A stretch of DNA of 64,000 bases from an uncultured Lachnospiraceae bacterium (lineage in GTDB: Bacteria > Bacillota > Clostridia > Lachnospirales > Lachnospiraceae), in NCBI GenBank assembly GCA_947566705.1, contig CANOLA010000007.1, forward strand, positions 1 through 64,000. The letters run 5' to 3'. The position numbers and the translations under genes were made by a program. How positions within the stretch are numbered: the stretch's first letter is position 1; every line of letters begins with the position of its first letter. Shown here piece by piece: positions 59,876 to 64,000 of the stretch. The notes beneath the pieces are model-generated. The model worked only from the letters and a program-made list of their open reading frames with translations. It was not told where the DNA came from and ran no database searches.

Positions 59876-60719
59876 CTGCACCACCTTCAAGATTCAACTC
59901 CTGCTGTCCGTCAGCCGGCTTTTCTTTTTTCTCCTTACCTGCAAAAGCGTCCTCTGCCTCTTTCTTCTCCACGCCCGGCAGCTCAAAGACTTCTTCACGC
60001 TTTGTCATACCGTCCTTAAGGGAAGTGTAAACCCTCTTAAGACGCACAAGGTCATTCATGGAAAATGCTGTGGACTTACAGCCAATATACTTCTCAATTG
60101 CTTCAAGCGGCACGGAAAACTCTTTTTCAAAGATTGCCGCCATATCCTTTACAAGGTCAATGACAGGCTTATCAGACTTTCCAATAAGAGTCTGGTTGCA
60201 CTGTTCCATGGCATCCTCTACCACATCACCAGGGATAATTCCAAGTATACATGCCCGAAGCCGCCGTGCTCCCTGATTGGCTACCATCTCATAAATGTCA
60301 CGCGGGTCTGTCAGGGGAACATTTCCTTTTTTGGTACTGCGGATATGCGGCACGCTGAAGATTTTTTCCTGCCTTGTGTTGGTTTCCAGATCCCAGGCAT
60401 ACGCCATAACCTGGCTTTCTCCTGCCTTCTGTTCCAGCTCCACGATGCCAAAACTCATGTTTCCCCAGTTCTGTGCCAAAGCTTCCGCAAGCCGGATGGA
60501 TGCCCCGACAACCTTCTGACCGCCGCGCGGATACTCATACATAGCTTTTTCCGCCAGTCCCTTGCGCTGGCATGCCTGCATAATTCTGTTGCAGCTTTCA
60601 ACGTAGTTACGAGGAAATTTTTTTGCCATGATAATCTGTCCCTGTACTTCCTGCGTCTGCCTGCTTGTAACCATTTCTGCGGTTACACTTTTACTTGCTG
60701 TTATTTCAAATCCTTCCAT
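59862..60719 (-). CDS. Phage recombination (single-strand annealing type) protein
   Basis: A 285-aa protein. The core KKFPRNYVESCNRIMQACQRKGLAEKAMYEYPRGGQKVVGASIRLAEALAQNWGN and VANQGARRLRACILGIIPGDVVEDAMEQC is the common phage protein next to RecE-like nucleases. The tail is Lys/Glu-rich. Partner of the nuclease; function by gene pairing and not by a motif. Confidence 0.65.
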   Translation of the reverse strand: MEGFEITASKSVTAEMVTSRQTQEVQGQIIMAKKFPRNYVESCNRIMQACQRKGLAEKAMYEYPRGGQKVVGASIRLAEALAQNWGNMSFGIVELEQKAGESQVMAYAWDLETNTRQEKIFSVPHIRSTKKGNVPLTDPRDIYEMVANQGARRLRACILGIIPGDVVEDAMEQCNQTLIGKSDKPVIDLVKDMAAIFEKEFSVPLEAIEKYIGCKSTAFSMNDLVRLKRVYTSLKDGMTKREEVFELPGVEKKEAEDAFAGKEKKEKPADGQQELNLEGGADEVK

Positions 60720-60724
60720 ATTTT

Positions 60725-60907
60725 CTATTCCTCCTTAACCCAGTTCCCGGAGTAAAACCACTCCACGAACATTTCCTTAAACTCTTTCTGTAAATCCCTG
60801 TCCGAAGAAATCCTTTCCATGGCGTATTCATACGCATCTTCCTCCGGCACGAAGATTCCGGTTCCTATTTCCTCATACCCTGCCCCGTTCAGCCCTCCTT
60901 CCATCAT
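60725..60907 (-). CDS. Small acidic phage protein
   Basis: A 60-aa protein (MMEGGLNGAGYEEIGTG; FKEMFVEWFYSGNWVKEE). The start at 60907 follows GGAGG and overlaps the end of the upstream gene. Unknown. Confidence 0.6.
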   Translation of the reverse strand: MMEGGLNGAGYEEIGTGIFVPEEDAYEYAMERISSDRDLQKEFKEMFVEWFYSGNWVKEE

Positions 60908-61074
60908 GCACTGTCCTCCAGGTTGTCGCACGGCTTCATTGTCATCTGACCGGACCTGTCACTTTCAAAAAGCGACATAAGGCGGCTTTTCCGGTTACGT
61001 GCACGCTCTAAGCAGTCGCAGCGTTCACCCGGGTCAAGGTTTGAACCGCAGTATTCACATTCACTGAAATACAT
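60904..61074 (-). CDS. Small Cys-rich protein (56 aa)
   Basis: MYFSECEYCGSNLDPGERCDCLERARNRK: four to five cysteines at the N-terminus suggest zinc binding. AAAAGGAGG is upstream. The start and stop overlap neighbours. Common in Clostridia phages. Confidence 0.75.
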   Translation of the reverse strand: MYFSECEYCGSNLDPGERCDCLERARNRKSRLMSLFESDRSGQMTMKPCDNLEDSA

Positions 61075-61490
61075 CAGACAGCCTCCTTTTTATTCACAGA
61101 TACACCCGTCATAAGTCTTTCTTTGCTTATCTGGAAAAACTCAGTACCGTTGTAGCGGAAGGAATACATGTAAGGGTAGTCACTGCTGCCTGGCTCCTCC
61201 TTCAGTGTTATTCCGGTCTTTTCCGCTATAATGTCTATTCCGGTGTGTATGTGTATCCCGTGTCCCGGACCGACAGTCATTATTTCACTGTCAAAGCAGC
61301 TGATATCCAGCATCCGTGTGTATGTTTCTGCAAGGGCTTTCAGCCAGTCCTTTATAATCAGGGCATCCAGCGGTCCCTGCTCCTTATGGAAACCTTCCAC
61401 TTTCCCGTCATTCAGCACGGTTTCCTGCCCCTTCACATTTTTCATGTCCAGACAGTCCTGGACGGTTACGTTGTCATAATTCTTTTTCAT
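61074..61490 (-). CDS. Hypothetical phage protein
   Basis: A 138-aa protein (MKKNYDNVTVQDCLDMKNVKGQETVLNDGKVEGFHKEQGPLDALI; GPGHGIHIHTGID). A His-rich segment GHGIHIHTG may bind a metal. Ribosome binding site GAGAGGGG. Unknown. Confidence 0.6.
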   Translation of the reverse strand: MKKNYDNVTVQDCLDMKNVKGQETVLNDGKVEGFHKEQGPLDALIIKDWLKALAETYTRMLDISCFDSEIMTVGPGHGIHIHTGIDIIAEKTGITLKEEPGSSDYPYMYSFRYNGTEFFQISKERLMTGVSVNKKEAV

Positions 61491-61693
61491 ATAAATTCCC
61501 CTCTCATAAACTTTTCAAGATGTGGTCTCCATATGGTATAGTTGTACTTACCTTCCGAACCGTCCTTTTTGTCGGCAATCCCGATATGGATTAAACCGTG
61601 GCGCATCCAGCTCCTTAAGGTGTCGGGAGATGTGCCGAGCATCGGGGCGACCTCTTCCGGCGTAAGCGTTTCCATCTTTTTGAGTTCTTCCAC
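61487..61693 (-). CDS. MerR/excisionase-like small DNA-binding protein
   Basis: A 68-aa protein starting at GTG after AAGGAGG: METLTPEEVAPMLGTSPDTLRSWMRHGLIHIGIADKK is a helix-turn-helix with wing, as in small MerR-like or excisionase proteins. It may regulate early genes. Confidence 0.65.
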   Translation of the reverse strand: MEELKKMETLTPEEVAPMLGTSPDTLRSWMRHGLIHIGIADKKDGSEGKYNYTIWRPHLEKFMRGEFI

Positions 61694-61706
61694 TTCCCAT
61701 TCCTCC

Positions 61707-61811
61707 TTATCTCTTCTTTTTGTGGCTGTCGTAAATGTACCACGCAACCATTACTGCAATCTCCGCTATGACAGTGGCAAAAATGCCACATACAAACTCT
61801 GGTATGTTCAC
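61707..61811 (-). CDS. 34-aa membrane peptide
   Basis: Starts at GTG behind AGGAGGTGAT, one of the best sites in the window. Sequence VNIPEFVCGIFATVIAEIAVMVAWYIYDSHKKKR: one helix and a basic tail. Possible membrane-acting peptide. Confidence 0.55.
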   Translation of the reverse strand: MNIPEFVCGIFATVIAEIAVMVAWYIYDSHKKKR

Positions 61812-61824
61812 AGATATCACCTCC

Positions 61825-62052
61825 TTATATTGTTGAAACCGTCTCTTCCTGCACTTTCTCATTAGGACAATCCAGTAACTCATCAACCGAAACGCCCAGA
61901 ATGTCCGCAACAGCCTTGAGGTTCTTTACGCTCGGGCTGACCGAGTTCCACTTTGTAATTGCGCCGTTTCCCAATCCAGCCTTTTTCTCTACAGATGATG
62001 GAGAAACTCCCTTATCATTGCAGATTTCTTTAATTCTGTCGTAAATAAGCAA
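61825..62052 (-). CDS. XRE-family regulator (75 aa)
   Basis: Helix-turn-helix VSPSSVEKKAGLGNGAITKWNSVSPSVKNLKAVADILGVSVDELL. The start is TTG at 62052: AAAGGAAG lies in the right place for it, and the upstream ATG (62070) has that site inside its codons. It is divergent from the peptide transcript at 62082 and may repress it through the GAATATATTC palindrome. Confidence 0.8.
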   Translation of the reverse strand: MLIYDRIKEICNDKGVSPSSVEKKAGLGNGAITKWNSVSPSVKNLKAVADILGVSVDELLDCPNEKVQEETVSTI

Positions 62053-62081
62053 TTTATCACTTCCTTTCATAGAAAATATTC

Positions 62082-62116
62082 TTTACTTACCCTATATACT
62101 ATGCTAGAATATATTC
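62082..62116 (+). promoter_or_regulatory. Plus-strand promoter with GAATATATTC operator
   Basis: TTTACT, 17 bp, TAGAAT with extended TGC. The perfect palindrome GAATATATTC (62107-62116) overlaps the -10 end and is a candidate site for the divergent XRE protein. Confidence 0.6.
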
Positions 62117-62142
62117 ACCCACATTCGGGCAAGGAGGTACTT

Positions 62143-62214
62143 ATGTTAAAAGCAATTTTGAACTTGCCCGCTCTCTTATTACAAGGTCGCAACACTGGTA
62201 CCAAAGCAGTCTAA
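62143..62214 (+). CDS. 23-aa peptide gene
   Basis: Start behind AAGGAGGTACTT, one of the strongest sites here. It encodes MLKAILNLPALLLQGRNTG and a KAV end: a hydrophobic core with one Arg and Lys. It has no export signal I can call. It could be a leader peptide whose translation sets the downstream RNA structure, or a signalling or toxic peptide. Not known to me. Confidence 0.6.
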   Translation: MLKAILNLPALLLQGRNTGTKAV

Positions 62215-62487
62215 ACTGGTCAAATGTAGCTACTGATATGGCGAGGTTACTCAGAGAAGAGTTAAAAACACATGGGCGACATCCGGTATTGCCCCACCGT
62301 ATCGTGTACTCCTTGTAATCTGTCAGCTAATGGGCACAATCAAAAAACAGAACCAGACTGTTAAGTGACAGAGTACTTAATAGAAACATTTGGCTTCATC
62401 AAGTGTGGCGAAAGCCTGCAAAGTACATAGGGTTAAATTTGGCAGAGAACTGTCGTAGATGAAGCCTACGGCGGTTTCTTTGATTTT
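62215..62487 (+). ncRNA. Structured RNA with terminator/antiterminator-like end
   Basis: GTACTC and CTGTCA (about 62300-62322) can pair with TGACAGAGTAC (about 62366-62376). GGCTTCATC (62392-62400) pairs with GATGAAGCC (62458-62466). The latter overlaps GAAGCC/GGTTTC (62461-62466 with 62473-62478), which is followed by TTTGATTTT and is a terminator-like hairpin. The two pairings exclude each other, as in attenuators. Confidence 0.55.
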
Positions 62488-62551
62488 AGAAAATCTCACC
62501 TCCTTTTACTCCCGAACCTCTTGTTAATACCTAATTCAATAAAAATTGAAA

Positions 62552-62586
62552 TTTGGCACAAATGATTTTGATACACATGTTACAAT
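62552..62586 (+). promoter_or_regulatory. Shared-family promoter, copy F (plus strand)
   Basis: TTTGGCACAAA, 18 bp, TACAAT. One base differs from the minus-strand copies (GGCACAA versus GGTACAA). It drives the 41-aa protein gene. Confidence 0.55.
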
Positions 62587-62636
62587 CTCCTTACAGGCTA
62601 TGCAGAGCCAAGTTTATAAGAAAGGAGACTAAACAT

Positions 62637-62762
62637 ATGACCGCTATTGCCGAAAAAGCATTAAAGCAGTTATATGACGAGTATTTGTGCACAAGAGTAA
62701 ATGACTGGAAAGGCATTAGCACTGTCTGTAATGATGTAATTGGCAGTATTGAACTTGCTTAG
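62637..62762 (+). CDS. 41-aa small protein
   Basis: MTAIAEKALKQLYDEYLCTRV and WKGISTVCNDVIGSIELA behind AAAGGAG. A perfect terminator follows, so it is a monocistronic gene with its own family promoter. Function unknown. Confidence 0.7.
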   Translation: MTAIAEKALKQLYDEYLCTRVNDWKGISTVCNDVIGSIELA

Positions 62763-62769
62763 TTTTCCA

Positions 62770-62810
62770 AAATCAGACCGTGATTGTGAGAGGTTACGGT
62801 CTGATTTTTT
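62770..62810 (+). terminator. Terminator of the 41-aa gene
   Basis: AAATCAGACCGT and ACGGTCTGATTT form a perfect 12-bp stem with a T tract. Confidence 0.9.
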
Positions 62811-62858
62811 TCTAATTTGTCTCTCAATATAATTCACCCCATTTTCTTTGCATTTTGT

Positions 62859-62887
62859 TTGATTCTCCTTGCAAAATGTGATAAAAT
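62859..62887 (+). promoter_or_regulatory. Promoter of the 62-aa gene
   Basis: TTGATT, 17 bp, TAAAAT. Confidence 0.5.
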
Positions 62888-62924
62888 ATTTGTACAAATA
62901 CTACTCACAGAAAGGAGAGCACAT

Positions 62925-63113
62925 ATGACGGACAACGAAAAACGCGCCCATGATTTAGCCATTGCAGTATGTTCTGATATTTGCCGAATGAAAATCAACA
63001 CACAAATCGCAAATGTAGAAGGCGATATAGGAGTTGATTACTTTCGCGAATATATGAACGCTTACAATGTCGCAATCAAATCATTTAACCGTGAATTTCC
63101 AGACGGGAAATAA
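62925..63113 (+). CDS. 62-aa phage protein
   Basis: MTDNEKRAHDLAIAVCSDICRMKIN and YFREYMNAYNVAIKSFNREFPDGK, behind AGAAAGGAG. Its 3' end overlaps a convergent small gene by 29 bp. Unknown function; common in phage immunity regions. Confidence 0.7.
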   Translation: MTDNEKRAHDLAIAVCSDICRMKINTQIANVEGDIGVDYFREYMNAYNVAIKSFNREFPDGK

Positions 63114-63207
63114 CTTTTCCGTCAATCATTAAATTTACCACGACTGGCTTTCTGGGCGTTTGATCTGCCTTGAAAGTCTTTTTTAGTTTCTGCCACCACT
63201 TCAACAT
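63085..63207 (-). CDS. 40-aa basic phage protein
   Basis: MLKWWQKLKKTFKADQTPRK, then VVVNLMIDGKVISRLEIHG, starting after GGAGGCTATAA. Lies just after the Cro-like gene in the same transcript and ends inside the convergent gene. Confidence 0.6.
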   Translation of the reverse strand: MLKWWQKLKKTFKADQTPRKPVVVNLMIDGKVISRLEIHG

Positions 63208-63218
63208 TTATAGCCTCC

Positions 63219-63449
63219 TTATCTCCTTGTTGAATTTAATTCACTTTCTTTGGCAAAAAAAATTGCGTCCCTTTCACTCTGCGTTAAATTCAACGCCTTG
63301 GTAAGCGCACACATTTCTGATATTTTGAAATCTCCTGATTTCATGCGATTATAAAATGTTTCTCGTAACATACCAGTTTTCTTTGATATGCTAACAACAC
63401 TCATTCCGCTTTCGGTAATGCGCTCTTTTAATGCATTTGTATCAACCAT
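63219..63449 (-). CDS. Cro-like XRE repressor
   Basis: A 76-aa protein: VDTNALKERITESGMSVVSISKKTGMLRETFYNRMKSGDFKISEMCALTKALNL is a helix-turn-helix. It starts at 63449 after GGAGG. First gene of the lytic minus-strand transcript, divergent from the CI-like gene. It likely represses the CI promoter. Confidence 0.82.
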   Translation of the reverse strand: MVDTNALKERITESGMSVVSISKKTGMLRETFYNRMKSGDFKISEMCALTKALNLTQSERDAIFFAKESELNSTRR

Positions 63450-63463
63450 CCACACACCTCCTT

Positions 63464-63554
63464 TGTTGATTTATATTCACTATACCGCTATGTTGATTTT
63501 CTGTCAACACTTTTTTATAAAAATGTTGATTTATTTTCTCACTTGTGATATTAT
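63464..63554. promoter_or_regulatory. CI/Cro switch: divergent promoters and TGTTGATTT operators
   Basis: Lytic promoter on minus: TTGACA (63502-63507), 17 bp, TATAGT (63479-63484). CI promoter on plus: TTGATT (63526-63531), 17 bp, TATTAT (63549-63554). TGTTGATTT occurs at 63464, 63491 and 63524, and inverted as GTCAACA at 63503-63509. The 63524 copy overlaps the CI -35 and the 63491 copy lies in the Cro spacer. Confidence 0.85.
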
Positions 63555-63583
63555 AAGTCCCAAGAAAGGCGGTGTTAGAAAAT

Positions 63584-64000
63584 ATGCACCAATTATATAA
63601 AAACATAAAAACATTAAGAGAAGAAAGAGGTATGTCTCAAACGCAACTTGCAGATTTAACTGGATATACACATCGTTCCTCTATTACAAAAATAGAGAAA
63701 GGCGAAGTGGATTTACCATTATCTAAAGTAGAACAATTTGCAAAGGTGTTTGGAAAAGAGCCTGGGGACATAGTCGGATGGGAGGACGATGATACAGAAA
63801 AAGAAGAATCTCCCAAAATCATGGAGTATTACGAAAAACTCAATGACATAGGAAAACATGAAGCAGAAAAGAGGGTGATGGAGCTGACAGAGATTCCGAG
63901 ATATACCAAGAAAGATTTTACATATGTGAACGCAGCACATTCAATTGATGGAGCATCCGAAGAGGACAAGAAATTTGATGAAAACATTATGGATGACGAA
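63584..64000 (+). CDS. CI-like XRE repressor (runs off the window)
   Basis: At least 139 aa: N-terminal helix-turn-helix (LREERGMSQTQLADLTGYTHRSSITKIEKGEVDLPLSKVEQFAKVFG), an acidic linker, and NAAHSIDGASEEDKKFDENIMDDE, the usual end region of such repressors. It keeps the lysogen. Ribosome binding site AAAGGCGG. The stop lies beyond 64,000. No peptidase domain is seen so far. Confidence 0.85.
   Translation, partial: MHQLYKNIKTLREERGMSQTQLADLTGYTHRSSITKIEKGEVDLPLSKVEQFAKVFGKEPGDIVGWEDDDTEKEESPKIMEYYEKLNDIGKHEAEKRVMELTEIPRYTKKDFTYVNAAHSIDGASEEDKKFDENIMDDE

Larger units (their letters stand above)
23516..64000. mobile_element. Siphophage-type prophage, right end outside the window
   Basis: Over 40 kb of coordinated genes form a complete lysis-tail-head-packaging-replication-immunity order: endolysin, holin, tape measure, capsid, portal, terminases, RusA, recombination genes, and Cro/CI-like regulators. 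Nearly all are on the minus strand with overlapping starts and stops. Structural genes are intact, so the phage may be functional. The integrase, excisionase and attR would lie beyond 64,000. Confidence 0.93.

Noticed and set aside
1..64000. CRISPR arrays, rRNA genes or complete insertion sequences
   Set aside because: No regularly spaced direct repeats, rRNA stretches or transposase genes were seen on either strand.

Overview
The window looks like the chromosome of a gut Lachnospiraceae-type Firmicute (Clostridia) carrying a large integrated siphophage. The basis is the moderate-to-low GC content, strong AGGAGG-type ribosome binding sites, paired GH5 endoglucanases, typical clostridial two-component/ABC modules, and phage structural genes of the Gp15/GP20-scaffold/Minor_capsid type. 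No genus can be fixed from the sequence alone.

Host part (1 to about 23,430). A truncated acetyltransferase gene sits at the left edge. Two tandem, closely related secreted GH5 endoglucanases (651-4076) follow, each with its own look-alike promoter, a palindrome just past the -10 and a long leader. Two convergent SUKH (SMI1/KNR4) immunity-type genes come next, with no toxin beside them. Then come a three-gene McrB/LlaJI-type restriction cassette (5463-9477) and an MmcQ-ATL fusion (DNA alkylation-damage recognition). An ABC exporter broken by an internal deletion follows, then a second ABC unit (small membrane protein, ATPase, permease) beside an AgrC/AgrA-like kinase/LytTR regulator pair. After that are a MarR regulator with two membrane proteins, a decayed ABC-2 permease, a NUDIX gene, and a permease-ATPase-regulator-kinase operon (18300-23349) whose promoter carries an 11-bp-phased TTAACA repeat.

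Prophage (about 23,450 to beyond 64,000). The right end, with the integrase, is outside the window. The immunity switch is at 63,219-64,000: a CI-like repressor on +, a Cro-like regulator on -, and shared TGTTGATTT operators between them. Almost everything else is on the minus strand, read right to left. The order is regulators and small genes (61-63 kb), recombination/replication (RecT-type protein, PD-(D/E)XK nuclease, GHKL ATPase, HerA-like ATPase, RusA, DnaD-like initiator, C5 methyltransferase; 53-61 kb), terminase-portal-minor capsid (44-50.5 kb), scaffold-capsid-connectors (37-42 kb), tail (24.8-37 kb) and lysis (23.5-24.8 kb). Cargo sits inside the late operon: an HsdM-like adenine methylase with an HsdS-like tail between connectors, a tRNA/tRNA-like cluster with small zinc-ribbon genes (42.1-44.3 kb), and a 4-kb island between the tail chaperone and tape measure. 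That island holds a TxpA-like type I toxin with antisense RNA, a lipoprotein, an unknown 377-aa protein, an autoregulated RHH protein, a KilAC antirepressor and a small RNA.

The most striking observation is a promoter family not explained by the gene list. Six intergenic sites, five on minus and one on plus, share TTTGGTACAA(A/C)-type upstream boxes exactly 18 bp from a -10 box. They stand in front of cargo genes: the antirepressor, a small RNA, a Lar-like gene, the tRNA-like block, a 165-aa protein and a 41-aa protein. The second candidate is a 23-aa peptide gene followed by a structured RNA with mutually exclusive hairpins in the immunity region (62.1-62.5 kb). All functional statements come from reading motifs and context; no database search was possible.
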